Part shown: positions 49,683 through 58,573 of the stretch, in pieces
Layout of the letters: every line of letters starts with the position of its first letter
How positions within the stretch are numbered: the stretch's first letter is position 1
Program-made: the position numbers and the translations under genes
The notes under the pieces: generated by a model
Seen by the model: only the letters and a program-made list of their open reading frames with translations
What the model was told of the DNA's origin: nothing
Databases searched by the model: none
Assembly (NCBI GenBank): GCA_002433485.1
Contig: DJIF01000015.1
Span: 20,931-84,930 of the forward strand
Direction of reading: 5' to 3'
Length of the DNA stretch: 64,000 nucleotides
From: Deltaproteobacteria bacterium UBA6601
GTDB taxonomy: Bacteria > Myxococcota_A > UBA796 > UBA9615

Positions 49683-50564
49683 ATGGCAGGTAAACGCGTC
49701 CAATTCAATGTTCGAGTTCGGCAGGAAGTGGCCCGCGACCTGCGTGCAGAAGCCGCCTTGCGTGAGATCGGTATGGGCGAACTGGTTGAGCTTCTCAGCG
49801 AAAACTATCGCGCTGGCACGCGCAGCGGCCACTGGCTGGAGCTGGACCCCCCGCTAGAAGCAGCGCTCACCGCCCTTGCAGCAATCCGCGGCGAAGACCC
49901 GGAGCGGGTACTCCAGGGGCTGGTCGCTGGGCTGGTCCGCGAACAGCTGCAGGGGATCCTCGACCACCTGCCGAGCCTTGAGCAGACATTAGACGGCACG
50001 GTGATCGCCGCGCTACAGGAGAGCCCCAGTGGTCATCTTCCAGAAACTGGCACCAGCACCTCTGATGACCATGAAGAAATCGAAATTGATGCCTCTGGCT
50101 GGATCGAGCCAGAGGAAGTTGAGCTGAGCCTGCCATCCATTGAGCTTGATGCCGTAGCCCCGCACAGTGACCCGGGCGAGCTGGTGCTCGACGCAGAACA
50201 GTGGCCTGAGGAAGAAGAGGTCTCGCTGGGCGACTTCGAGGAAGACGAGCGGGCCGATAGCCTCGCCCCCCCAACCAGCCCTGCAAGCCCCTGGACAGGA
50301 GACGAAGATCGGCGCCGGCGCTCCCGCGAAGTCGCCCTCAGCCCTGAGGAGCAGCGACGCTTTGAGGACCTCCCCGCTGGTCTGCCCAGAACCGGTGATG
50401 AGCTGCGCAGGTTCCGCCAACAGCAAGGCCTCAGCCCCAGCGAGTTGGGCTCGCTTTGCGGGGTCACCCAGGTCGCAGTGGGACTCTGGGAGAAAAAGGG
50501 GCCACTCCCGGCCCACATTCTGCTCAAACTGGGAGATGGACTGCGCAGGTACTTCCTGCGATAG
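49683..50564 (+). CDS. DNA-binding protein with ribbon-helix-helix-like N-terminus and Xre-type HTH
   Basis: 293 residues in three parts. Residues 1-40 (KRVQFNVRVRQEVARDLRAE; GMGELVELLSENYR) have the strand-helix-helix pattern of ribbon-helix-helix proteins. About 110-220 is an acidic, disordered-looking linker (EEEEVSLGDFEEDERADS). The last ~60 residues are a helix-turn-helix of the Xre/MqsA type: GDELRRFRQQQGLSPSELGS, LCGVTQVAVGLWEKKGPLPA. Two different DNA-binding modules in one chain is unusual. No toxin gene is adjacent; the next gene is a lipoprotein 7 bases away. The palindrome just upstream is a natural candidate target. Confidence 0.72.
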   Translation: MAGKRVQFNVRVRQEVARDLRAEAALREIGMGELVELLSENYRAGTRSGHWLELDPPLEAALTALAAIRGEDPERVLQGLVAGLVREQLQGILDHLPSLEQTLDGTVIAALQESPSGHLPETGTSTSDDHEEIEIDASGWIEPEEVELSLPSIELDAVAPHSDPGELVLDAEQWPEEEEVSLGDFEEDERADSLAPPTSPASPWTGDEDRRRRSREVALSPEEQRRFEDLPAGLPRTGDELRRFRQQQGLSPSELGSLCGVTQVAVGLWEKKGPLPAHILLKLGDGLRRYFLR

Positions 50565-50571
50565 TCCGGCG

Positions 50572-51618
50572 ATGCACAAGCTCGCCAAAGTTTCCGTCCT
50601 CTTCCTTGCGATTACCGTCAGTGGATGCATGGCTTCGGTCCAGGTTCGCCTGCTGCAACCGGCTGAAGTAAGCCTGCCAGCAGATGTCAAGAACCTTGCG
50701 GTCGTCGACCGCAGCGCTGTCGGTGACGCCGGTGAGGGCTTCCTCTCCGTAGTGGAGGGAATGTTTACCGACGAGACCATCATGGGAGACCGACAGGGAG
50801 CAGAAGAGGCGATCGACGAGTTGGTGCTTACTCTGGCTGAGTCGCCGCGCTTCAGTGCTACACCAGTTCGGGCGAGCCGGGAAGAGGTCGGCTCCAGCCT
50901 GTTTGATGATCAGCTCTCCCAGGAGATCGTCAATAAACTGTGCGCGGACACTGGCGCTCAGGCCCTGGTCTCACTTGAATACTTCGACTCCGACACCGAG
51001 CAGGACCACAATATTCGGCGCAGCGAGTCCACCGACAGCGACGGCAACACAGTCGTGAAGCGAATCCATGATGTGCGTCGCACCACCGAAGTGACCCTGA
51101 CCTGGCGGGTCTACGACGCCGATCAAGCAGTCCTCCTCGACGAGCTCGACGACATCACCATCAGTAGAACCCACACTGGCAGCGCCTCAACCGAAGGCTC
51201 CGCCTGGGGGACACTGCCCAATCGTGACGCCACCATCAAGGGCATCGGCAAGGCTGCTGGGCTGAGCTACGGACGCCGTATCGCCCCCAGCTACGTCAGT
51301 GAGAATCGCCAGTACTACGCGGACAAAGACGACCGCCTGAAGGAAGCCGCCGAAGAGGTCCGCGAGGACCGCTGGGACCAAGCCGCAGCCCTCTGGCGAC
51401 AAGTTCTAGATGACGCCGACCCCGAACTGGCAGGCCGGGCGGCCTACAATCTGGCCGTCTCCCTGGAGCTGGGTGGCCTTATAGATGAGGCCATCGAGAT
51501 GCAGCAGCGAGCGGTCGAGATGCTGGACAACAGCCAGGCCCGCTACTACCTGAGCACCTTGCGCGACCGGGCGCGTGATCTGACCAAGCTGGACCGCCAG
51601 ATGGAAGGTGCTGAGTAA
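50572..51618 (+). CDS. DUF6340-like lipoprotein
   Basis: 348 residues. Signal and lipobox: FLAITVSGCMASVQ. Then RLLQPAEVSLPADVKNLAVV and DRSAVGD, an opening I recall from DUF6340 proteins (LxPAxxxxPxxIKxIAVVNRT), mostly known from Bacteroidetes. The middle is a beta-rich domain (RTTEVTLTWRVYDADQAVLL), and the last ~90 residues have TPR-like helices (RWDQAAALWRQVLDDADPEL; AAYNLAVSLELGGLIDEAIE). Function unknown; perhaps an envelope assembly factor. ATG 50572 places the signal peptide at the start; the frame opens earlier inside the regulator gene. Confidence 0.72.
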   Translation: MHKLAKVSVLFLAITVSGCMASVQVRLLQPAEVSLPADVKNLAVVDRSAVGDAGEGFLSVVEGMFTDETIMGDRQGAEEAIDELVLTLAESPRFSATPVRASREEVGSSLFDDQLSQEIVNKLCADTGAQALVSLEYFDSDTEQDHNIRRSESTDSDGNTVVKRIHDVRRTTEVTLTWRVYDADQAVLLDELDDITISRTHTGSASTEGSAWGTLPNRDATIKGIGKAAGLSYGRRIAPSYVSENRQYYADKDDRLKEAAEEVREDRWDQAAALWRQVLDDADPELAGRAAYNLAVSLELGGLIDEAIEMQQRAVEMLDNSQARYYLSTLRDRARDLTKLDRQMEGAE

Positions 51619-51619
51619 C

Positions 51620-52456
51620 TCAAGTTAGGGGCTCAAGCGTACCAATCTTCTGACCCAGTCGTAGTTCCTGCCCTGCGGTTACGCTCCAGCTAACCCGACC
51701 CGGCTCCAACAACAGCACCACGGTACTGCCCATCTCAAAGCGCCCCAGTTCTGCGCCCCGCGCAACAGCGACAGGCTCGGCGAACTCGCGGTCCTCCATC
51801 GGTGTCCCTGTGTTGGTTACCAGAGGAGCAGCGACCATCCGCATCCTGCCGACCCCAAAAGCTCCTACCATCACGCAGGCGAGCTCTCCACCATCACAGG
51901 CCAGTCGAAGGATGAGGCGTTCATTGCGAGCAAACAGATCACGAATCCGACGGGTAGCAGCAGGAAAGACTGGCCACAGCCTGCCCGGTCGATAACGAAA
52001 GCCAAGCAAGCGACCTTCGCGCGGGCTGTGAACCCGGTGATAGTCCTTGGGACTCAGATAAATCACGGCAAACTCGCCAGCTTCATAACGAGCGTCCCCG
52101 TCGAGGAGATCGCGGACCGCATAGTCGAGTTCGCCGGCCTGAGGCAGGCGACCGCCTGCAACGCGACCCACCGCATAAACCACCCCGTCCACCGGTGAAA
52201 CCAGATCTTGAGGGCCTGCTGAGATCTCCCGCACCCCGGGCCGCAGGGCCCTAACAAAGAAACTGGCGAGGGTCGGATAGTCGTCGATGCTGCCCTCGCA
52301 TTCATCGAGATCAACCCCGTAATGAGAGACGTACCAACCCACCAACAGACGATGCAGCAAGCGGGGCAGACGGAAGCGAGTGAGCGCGCCCATCAGCCGA
52401 GAAACAGGACCTCGGGGCAGCACCGACAGCAGACTGATCACCAACGCATCTTTCAT
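51620..52456 (-). CDS. psd: Phosphatidylserine decarboxylase
   Basis: 278 residues. Motifs: YPTLASFFVRALRPGVREI, DLVSPVDGVVYAVGRV, YLSPKDYHRVHSPREGRL, and ELGRFEMGSTVVLLLEPG, where the proenzyme is cut at GS (about residue 244) to make the pyruvoyl group; the family's LGST is MGST here. It converts phosphatidylserine to phosphatidylethanolamine in the inner membrane, and PE is the acyl donor of Lnt. ATG 52456 chosen; the frame extends further but overlaps the divergent dnaJ leader. One base separates its stop from the lipoprotein gene's stop. Confidence 0.92.
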   Translation of the reverse strand: MKDALVISLLSVLPRGPVSRLMGALTRFRLPRLLHRLLVGWYVSHYGVDLDECEGSIDDYPTLASFFVRALRPGVREISAGPQDLVSPVDGVVYAVGRVAGGRLPQAGELDYAVRDLLDGDARYEAGEFAVIYLSPKDYHRVHSPREGRLLGFRYRPGRLWPVFPAATRRIRDLFARNERLILRLACDGGELACVMVGAFGVGRMRMVAAPLVTNTGTPMEDREFAEPVAVARGAELGRFEMGSTVVLLLEPGRVSWSVTAGQELRLGQKIGTLEPLT

Positions 52457-52535
52457 TGCGGGGCGAGGATACACGGCTGGACTTGACAGCGGCGGCTCGC
52501 TGGTTAGCTTTCTGCCTTCCGCAAAGGAGCCCACC

Positions 52536-53672
52536 TTGTCCGCAAAGCGCGATTACTACGAAGTCCTGGGCGTAGCTCGGGATGCCCAGGCAAAAGAGCT
52601 GAAGAAAGCCTATCGCCAGCTCGCCCTTAAGAACCACCCCGACCGCAACCCTGGCGACAAACAGGCCGAAGCGCGCTTCAAGGAAGCGGCAGAGGCCTAC
52701 GAAGTACTGAGCAACGACGACAAGCGCAGTATGTACGACCGCTTCGGCCACGACGGGCTGCGGGGAGCTGGCTACCAGGGTTTCTCTGGTGGCGTCGATG
52801 ACATCTTCTCCGCCTTTGGCGACATGTTCTCCGACCTGTTTGGCTTCAGCGGTGGTGGCCGCCGCCGTGGCGGCGGCAATGGACCCGCCCGCGGCTCTGA
52901 TCTGCGCTATGACCTTGTGGTCGACTTCGAAGCAGCGGCCTTTGGCAGCACTGAAGAAGTAACCATCCACCGCGATGAAGACTGCGCCACCTGCTCGGGC
53001 ACGGGCGGCAAGCCCGGCAGCCAGCCGGAGCAATGTACTACCTGCGGTGGTCGGGGCGAGGTTATCCAGCAGCAAAGCTTTCTGCAGATTCGCACCGCCT
53101 GCCCCAGCTGCCGTGGAGCTGGCCAGCGCTACGCTGAAACATGCCAGGACTGCCATGGCCGCAAGCGCGTCCAAAAAGCTCGAGAGCTCAGCGTCACGGT
53201 ACCCCCAGGAGTCGACGACAGCATGCAACTGAGACTCACCGGCGAGGGCGAGCCCGGCGCACGTGGCGGCCCCCCAGGCGACCTCTATGTGGTCCTTCGA
53301 GTGCAGCCACATGAGATCTTCGAGCGTCATGACGACGACGTCATCTGCCAGCTAGATCTATCAGTCGCCCAGGCCGCGCTGGGCGATGAGATGACCGTAC
53401 CCACCCTCGACGGCGAGAAAAGTGTCACCATTCCGGCGGGCACCCGTACCGGCAATCTGCTGCGTATCAAGGGACAGGGCATCCCCAACGTGCGCTCGGG
53501 CGAACGCGGCGATCAAGTCATGCAGGCTTTTGTAGACACGCCGCGGTCCCTGACTGATCGACAAAAAGAACTACTTCGCGAGTTCGCTGAGATCGATGGC
53601 GCCAAGGTGAAAGAACAAGCGGGGCTTGGGAGCCTACGGCGGTTTCTCTCACGACTCGCCGGCAACGAGTGA
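52536..53672 (+). CDS. dnaJ: Chaperone DnaJ (Hsp40)
   Basis: 378 residues. J-domain 1-70 with intact HPD (LKNHPDRNPGD), Gly/Phe region (DDIFSAFGDMFSDLFGFSGG), four zinc motifs CATCSGTG, CTTCGGRG, CPSCRGAG and CQDCHGRK, then the client-binding beta domains (VPPGVDDSMQLRLTGEGEPG; IPAGTRTGNLLRIKGQGIPN). It delivers clients to DnaK and triggers its ATPase. The start is TTG: AGGAG lies 7 bases upstream and the J-domain begins immediately (SAKRDYYEVLGVARD). The stop overlaps the next start (TGATG), tying it to the Bat operon; dnaK is 3 kb away. Confidence 0.96.
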   Translation: MSAKRDYYEVLGVARDAQAKELKKAYRQLALKNHPDRNPGDKQAEARFKEAAEAYEVLSNDDKRSMYDRFGHDGLRGAGYQGFSGGVDDIFSAFGDMFSDLFGFSGGGRRRGGGNGPARGSDLRYDLVVDFEAAAFGSTEEVTIHRDEDCATCSGTGGKPGSQPEQCTTCGGRGEVIQQQSFLQIRTACPSCRGAGQRYAETCQDCHGRKRVQKARELSVTVPPGVDDSMQLRLTGEGEPGARGGPPGDLYVVLRVQPHEIFERHDDDVICQLDLSVAQAALGDEMTVPTLDGEKSVTIPAGTRTGNLLRIKGQGIPNVRSGERGDQVMQAFVDTPRSLTDRQKELLREFAEIDGAKVKEQAGLGSLRRFLSRLAGNE

Positions 53673-54466
53673 TGAGAAGGATCCCCGCTGCGCTCGGCCT
53701 GTTCTTGGCACTGCTGATCGCCCCCAAACCCAGCCAGGCAACCAGCGGCGACGTCCAGGCTCAACTACGAGCGCTAGAAAAGGCCCGCAGCGGTGCAGAG
53801 ATGAAAATTCGGCTGGAACTCAGCTGGGATGGTCGGCCCGAACAGCATCTGATCGAAACGCCACGAATTGACATCCCAAAGGGAGCCGCGCTGCGCACCG
53901 GGGTCAGCCGGTCCCGCTTTGATGGCAACCAGACCCGTTGGGCGCAAGACTCCATTGTTACCCTGCCCACTGGCCGCGGCCCCTGGCAAATCGGGCCGGC
54001 CTCGGTGGTCCTCCGAACTCGCGATGGCAACCAGCAAGAACGGCAAGCAGCGGCAATTAAGGTCGGTGAAAGAGGCCACAACCGCAAGCTCATGGCACAA
54101 GCCCTTGGTAACGGCATGGTGCTCGCGGTCGCCTTCATCTTTGCTCGCTGGAGGTACCGCAGGATCAAGGCAAATGAGCCCCAGCTGGACGATGGGCTCA
54201 AAGACCTGCTGGAACGGGCAGAACAGGCTGCGCAGGGTCATGCTGAGGCAGCCAGCGCTGAGTTCCTCAGCGCTTTGCTTGAGCTTCGGCTGGCCCTCGA
54301 CCGCAAAGGTGTGGACAATGGCAGGCTTTGGAGCGCGGCGCAGATCCGGGAACGGCTGGAAAGAATTCGCTTCGGCGGGGAACAAGTCCCCGCTAAAGAG
54401 TGTCTGGAGATACTGCAGACCATTCGGATGGCAGCATCAACCTCGGACCCAGGCGGTCCCCAATAG
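53672..54466 (+). CDS. Secreted/membrane protein of the Bat region, unknown
   Basis: 264 residues. Signal peptide (GLFLALLIAPKPSQA), a periplasmic beta-like domain of about 100 residues, one transmembrane segment near 143-160 (GNGMVLAVAFIFARW) and a cytoplasmic helical tail with a short segment, RLERIRFGGEQVPAKE, that resembles the ends of BatD-type proteins in this operon (RIESVRFGG in batD at 60581; DRVKFAGDRVPE in the gene at 56580). It may be an N-terminal member of the Bat complex. Coupled to dnaJ by overlap and 14 bases before moxR. Confidence 0.7.
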   Translation: MRRIPAALGLFLALLIAPKPSQATSGDVQAQLRALEKARSGAEMKIRLELSWDGRPEQHLIETPRIDIPKGAALRTGVSRSRFDGNQTRWAQDSIVTLPTGRGPWQIGPASVVLRTRDGNQQERQAAAIKVGERGHNRKLMAQALGNGMVLAVAFIFARWRYRRIKANEPQLDDGLKDLLERAEQAAQGHAEAASAEFLSALLELRLALDRKGVDNGRLWSAAQIRERLERIRFGGEQVPAKECLEILQTIRMAASTSDPGGPQ

Positions 54467-54480
54467 GAGCGAGATGAGAG

Positions 54481-55476
54481 ATGAGTGAAGCAGCAAGCAA
54501 CCTAGAGCAGGTGCGCAGCGACCTCGAGCGGGTAAGCGAACACTTTGTAGCCCTGCGCGAGGAAATCGCGCGGGTGGTGGTCGGTCAGAACTACATGATC
54601 GAACGGATCCTGGTCGCACTCCTGGCCGACGGGCACATCCTCCTTGAAGGAGTGCCAGGACTCGCCAAGACCACTGCGGTCAAGGCGGTCGCCGACTCGA
54701 TCTCAACGGGCTTCCAGCGGATCTCCTTCACCCCCGACCTACTGCCGGCTGACGTACTTGGGACTCAGATCTACGACCCTAAGAGTGGTGATTTCTCCAT
54801 CAAACAGGGACCCGTATTCACCAATATTCTGCTCGCAGATGAGATCAACCGGGCCCCGGCCAAAGTCCAGAGCGCACTGCTCGAGGCGATGCAGGAGAGG
54901 CAGGTCACCATCGGCGAGCGCGCCTTCCCGCTGCCGCGCCCTTTCCTGGTGCTGGCAACGCAAAATCCCATCGAACAGGAAGGCACCTATCCCCTGCCTG
55001 AAGCCCAGGTAGATCGCTTCATGCTGAAAATCCGGGTCGAATACCCCAGCCGTGAAGAGGAGAAGCAAATCCTACGGCGCTCCATCGCTGGCTTCCCTGA
55101 ACTCAAGCCTGCCATCAGCCCCGATCAGCTCCTAGCCGCCCGTCAGGTCATCGCCCAAATCCGCTTTGACGACAAGCTCATCGACTACATCCTGGACCTG
55201 GTGGCCACCACCAGAGACCCAGCTGCAATGGGTCTGGAGTCCCTCGCCAATCTGGTAGAGTTCGGCGCTTCACCCCGCGCCACCATCGCACTGCAAAAAT
55301 GCGCCCGAGCCCACGCCTTCCTTGCCGGGCGCGCCTACGTCAACTCCGGCGACATCAAGACCATGGCTGCCGACGTGCTTCGCCACCGTGTTGTGCTCAG
55401 CTACGAGGCTGAAGCCGAAGAGGTCGACGCAGACGAGGTTATCGCGCGCATTCTGGCCACCGTGCCGGTTCCCTGA
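54481..55476 (+). CDS. moxR: MoxR-type AAA+ ATPase
   Basis: 331 residues. Walker A variant LLEGVPGLAKTTAVKAVADS, TPDLLPADVLGTQIYDPKSG, Walker B ILLADEINRAPAKVQSALLE, AMQERQVTIGERAFPLPRPF, sensor LATQNPIEQEGTYPLPEAQV, then DRFMLKI. MoxR ATPases act with VWA-domain partners, here BatA/BatB, to mature or remodel protein complexes. GGAG lies upstream of ATG. First clear gene of the canonical moxR-DUF58-bat order. Confidence 0.95.
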   Translation: MSEAASNLEQVRSDLERVSEHFVALREEIARVVVGQNYMIERILVALLADGHILLEGVPGLAKTTAVKAVADSISTGFQRISFTPDLLPADVLGTQIYDPKSGDFSIKQGPVFTNILLADEINRAPAKVQSALLEAMQERQVTIGERAFPLPRPFLVLATQNPIEQEGTYPLPEAQVDRFMLKIRVEYPSREEEKQILRRSIAGFPELKPAISPDQLLAARQVIAQIRFDDKLIDYILDLVATTRDPAAMGLESLANLVEFGASPRATIALQKCARAHAFLAGRAYVNSGDIKTMAADVLRHRVVLSYEAEAEEVDADEVIARILATVPVP

Positions 55477-55518
55477 GCGCTTCAGGAGCACGCCCAGAGT
55501 CCCCCATAGGTTGAAGTG

Positions 55519-56583
55519 ATGCCAACTGCTCTTCTGGCCCCATTGTTCATCGCCCTGCTCGGCGCCGCACTGGCGGTGATGGTCGGCTGGCGTCTGGCCA
55601 GCTGGCGCCAACGAAAAATGGACCAGGCGGCCGCCCGTAGCGAAGCCCACCACACCAGTGGACGCTGGCTGCCTGAAGGCTCCATGGGCGGAGCCAAAGG
55701 TGGGCTGTCGGCTGAGCTGCTGGCTCAAGTACGCAAGATTCACATCAGCACAGCCCACCAGGTCAACGACCTCATGGCCGGCGAGTACACCTCGGTGTTT
55801 AAGGGCAGAGGGATGGAATTCGAAGAAGTTCGTGAGTACGTCCCCGGCGATGACATCCGCACCATCGACTGGAACGTCACCGCTCGCATGCAGAGTCCCT
55901 ACGTCAAGGAATTCCGCGAAGAGCGAGAGCTGGTCGTGATGATCCTGGTGGACATCTCTCGCTCAGGAGACTTCGGCACCAGCGGGCGGCTCAAGAACGA
56001 AGTCGCCGCCGAGCTGGCCGCGACCCTGGCCTTCGCCGCCACGCGCAACAACGACAAGGTTGGGCTGCTGCTATTCACCGATCGAGTCGAGCGATTCATT
56101 CCTCCCAAGAAAGGGCGCGGGCATGTGTGGAGGGTGATCCGCGAGATCATGGCCTGCGAGCGGCAAGGTAAAGGCACCGACCTGGGCGAAGCGCTGTCCT
56201 TCCTTAACCGGGTACTACGCCGCAAGGCAGTGGTATTCCTACTGTCGGACTTCCTGGTCGAAGAAGACTTTGAAACGCCCCTTCGCATCGTCAACCGACG
56301 TCACGACTTGGTGGTCTTTCGCATCACCGACCCAAGAGAACACAGCATCCCCAGCGTTGGTTTCGTGGCGGTCGAAGATGCCGAAGACGGCCGGAGGGCC
56401 TGGCTGGATACCAACTCGAAGCGGGTGCGTGAGAGCTTCGCCAGAGAGGCCAACCGCCGCTCCAGAGAACTGCAGACCCGACTCAAGCGGCTCAAGGTCG
56501 ATCTGGTAGAGCTCTCCACCACTGAAGGAGTAGCTCCTCCCCTCAGCCGCTACTTTCGATCCCGAGAGCGGAGGATTCGATGA
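55519..56583 (+). CDS. DUF58 domain protein
   Basis: 354 residues. One N-terminal membrane segment (LLAPLFIALLGAALAVMVG), then the DUF58 signature GRGMEFEEVREYVPGDDIRT, IDWNVTARMQSPYVKEFREE and VMILVDISRSGDFGTSGRLK, a degenerate VWA fold with a DxSxS MIDAS-like motif. DUF58 proteins regularly sit next to moxR and bat genes and are thought to link them. Two adjacent starts (GTG 55516, ATG 55519). The last four bases overlap the next gene (ATGA). Confidence 0.93.
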   Translation: MPTALLAPLFIALLGAALAVMVGWRLASWRQRKMDQAAARSEAHHTSGRWLPEGSMGGAKGGLSAELLAQVRKIHISTAHQVNDLMAGEYTSVFKGRGMEFEEVREYVPGDDIRTIDWNVTARMQSPYVKEFREERELVVMILVDISRSGDFGTSGRLKNEVAAELAATLAFAATRNNDKVGLLLFTDRVERFIPPKKGRGHVWRVIREIMACERQGKGTDLGEALSFLNRVLRRKAVVFLLSDFLVEEDFETPLRIVNRRHDLVVFRITDPREHSIPSVGFVAVEDAEDGRRAWLDTNSKRVRESFAREANRRSRELQTRLKRLKVDLVELSTTEGVAPPLSRYFRSRERRIR

Positions 56584-57560
56584 CAATCCACCGTCGTTCT
56601 CTGCTTTCAGCTGCGGCGATTTCCTGGCTCTTCGTTGGGTTCTCTGGATGCCAACAGGAGCGCCCCAGACAGGAGTATGAACCGGTTGTCGTGACGTCTC
56701 AGGTAGAACGCGCCGAAGTCATCCCCGGGCGGCCCTTTGAATTCCAGCTAGAGGTCAACAAGGAAAAAGGCATCGAGTTTGAGGTGCCGGATGTGGGTGC
56801 AGGCATTGAAGGTCTGGTCATCATGGGACTGCGTGAAGAGGGTCCCGAAGTGATCGACGACCGAGTCCTTACCCGCAACATCTATAAGCTCAAGGCGCCG
56901 TTGAGTGGCACCTACCTGATCCCAGGAGTGGAGGGCCTGTGGCGCGACCAAAAGGGCGACAAGGGCAGCGCTGGAAGCGGCCCGATTCTGATCGAAGCAA
57001 AACACGCCGCAGGTGAAGAGGGCTCTGGCGAGCAACAACTTCGGGACCTGAAAGTTCCTCTGCGACCGGAGCGAGACCTGCGTCCAGCAGCAGGGACGTT
57101 GCTGGTGCTATTGGTACTCGCTGTACTGCTGTGGCTGGTGAAGCGAAGGCGACAGGCTGCTCATGTAGAAGCCCCCCAACCAGCGCACGAAATCGCCCTC
57201 CAGGATCTCCAACAGCTGCTCGGTTCTCCCCTCCTTACAAATGCCGAGCAGGGCCCTTTCGCCTACGCGGTCTCGGCAATCCTACGTCGCTACCTTGAGG
57301 CCAGCTTTGACTTCCCCGCGTGGCGGATGACCACCTCCGAAGTGCTGCGCTCGATGCCCAAGAACCTGCTTGAGCAGCATCGACTTGAGGCGGCAATTCG
57401 CGACGTTCTCGAAGCCAGCGACCGCGTCAAATTCGCCGGTGATCGGGTCCCTGAGCTCAACCTGCGAAACTGGGTGGAGCAGAGCATCTTAGTCGTCAAC
57501 AGCACCGCCCCATTCGACCGCGCAGAACCGGCCCAAGACAGCGGAGAGCTCGCATCATGA
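56580..57560 (+). CDS. DUF4381-like Bat-operon lipoprotein
   Basis: 326 residues. A signal with lipobox (LFVGFSGCQQERPR), a periplasmic beta domain (EVIPGRPFEFQLEVNKEKGI) related in style to BatD, a transmembrane helix about 167-188 (AAGTLLVLLVLAVLLWLVKR) and a cytoplasmic helical tail: AVSAILRRYLEASFDFPAWR, MTTSEVLRSMP, DVLEASDRVKFAGDRVPE. The tail is the DUF4381 pattern (RYLE..T..E.L...KFA). Found between DUF58 and batA in many moxR operons. ATGA overlaps on both sides. Confidence 0.8.
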   Translation: MTIHRRSLLSAAAISWLFVGFSGCQQERPRQEYEPVVVTSQVERAEVIPGRPFEFQLEVNKEKGIEFEVPDVGAGIEGLVIMGLREEGPEVIDDRVLTRNIYKLKAPLSGTYLIPGVEGLWRDQKGDKGSAGSGPILIEAKHAAGEEGSGEQQLRDLKVPLRPERDLRPAAGTLLVLLVLAVLLWLVKRRRQAAHVEAPQPAHEIALQDLQQLLGSPLLTNAEQGPFAYAVSAILRRYLEASFDFPAWRMTTSEVLRSMPKNLLEQHRLEAAIRDVLEASDRVKFAGDRVPELNLRNWVEQSILVVNSTAPFDRAEPAQDSGELAS

Positions 57561-58573
57561 GCGACTGGACCGCCTGGCGCTTCGCATCGCCGCTGTTCTT
57601 TGCGCTGGCAGTGGCGCTGGCGCCCGTGGTTTATGCCGGACTGCTCGGCTCCGGACAGAGCCGGGTGCGCATATCGGCCATCTCCCTGGTGCGCAGCGTC
57701 TCCGGAGGGCGCCATCGCTTGTTCCGTCTGGTGCCCCTAGCGCTGAGAGTTGCGGCTCTGTTCTTCCTTATCGTTTCGCTGGCCCGCCCGCAGGGTGGCA
57801 ACGTCAGCCGAGAGGTTACTTCTGAAGGTACGGACATCATGCTGGTCGCCGACACTTCAGGTTCTATGGAGGCCATGGACTTCAGCCTCGGTGGCGAGCG
57901 CGCAACCCGCCTGGACGTCTCTAAGAAAGTCATCCGAGACTTCATCTCAGGGCGCGCCAACGACCGCATTGGCCTGCTTGTCTTTGGCGAAGAAGCATTC
58001 GTTCAGTGCCCCAACACCATCGACTATGGAGTACTCACCAACAGCCTCAACGCGGTCAAGCTGAAGATGGCCGGCGACGGTACTGCAATCGGTAGCGCTA
58101 TCGGCGTAGGAGTCCAACGCCTCAAGGAGCTACCAGGGCACTCCCGAATCATGATCCTGCTGACCGACGGCGAGAACACCACCGGCATCCTTGACCCGCT
58201 ACAAGCCGCCCGGGCAGCTGCCACCTACGGAATCAAGATCTACACCATTGGGGTCGGTACCCAGGGCGAGGCGCCGTTCCTGGTCCCAGGTCTATTGGGC
58301 ATGGGTAAGCGCTTCCACTATCAAAAAGTCAATCTCGACGAAGACAGCCTCAAGGCCATCGCGGAGGCCACTGGGGCGCGCTACTTCCGCGCCACATCAA
58401 CGGAGAAGCTCGAAGAGATCTACCGCCTCATCGACGAGCTGGAGAAGACCGAGGTAAAGGTTCGAGAATTCACCGACTACCATGAGCTCTACACCGTCGC
58501 CTTGTGGCCCGCGCTGTTGCTCCTACTCCTCGAACAGCTCCTCAAAGCTACCTGGCTGAGGAGTCTGCCGTGA
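57557..58573 (+). CDS. batA: BatA-like VWA protein
   Basis: 338 residues. Two N-terminal membrane segments (FFALAVALAPVVYAGLLG; PLALRVAALFFLIVSLARPQ), a VWA domain with intact MIDAS DTSGS (DIMLVADTSGSMEAMDFSLG), Thr in VGLQR-preceding DGTAIGSAIG and Asp in ILLTDGENTTGILDP, and a C-terminal membrane helix (LWPALLLLLLEQLL). The domain would face the periplasm. It overlaps the next gene by GTGA. Confidence 0.92.
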   Translation: MSDWTAWRFASPLFFALAVALAPVVYAGLLGSGQSRVRISAISLVRSVSGGRHRLFRLVPLALRVAALFFLIVSLARPQGGNVSREVTSEGTDIMLVADTSGSMEAMDFSLGGERATRLDVSKKVIRDFISGRANDRIGLLVFGEEAFVQCPNTIDYGVLTNSLNAVKLKMAGDGTAIGSAIGVGVQRLKELPGHSRIMILLTDGENTTGILDPLQAARAAATYGIKIYTIGVGTQGEAPFLVPGLLGMGKRFHYQKVNLDEDSLKAIAEATGARYFRATSTEKLEEIYRLIDELEKTEVKVREFTDYHELYTVALWPALLLLLLEQLLKATWLRSLP

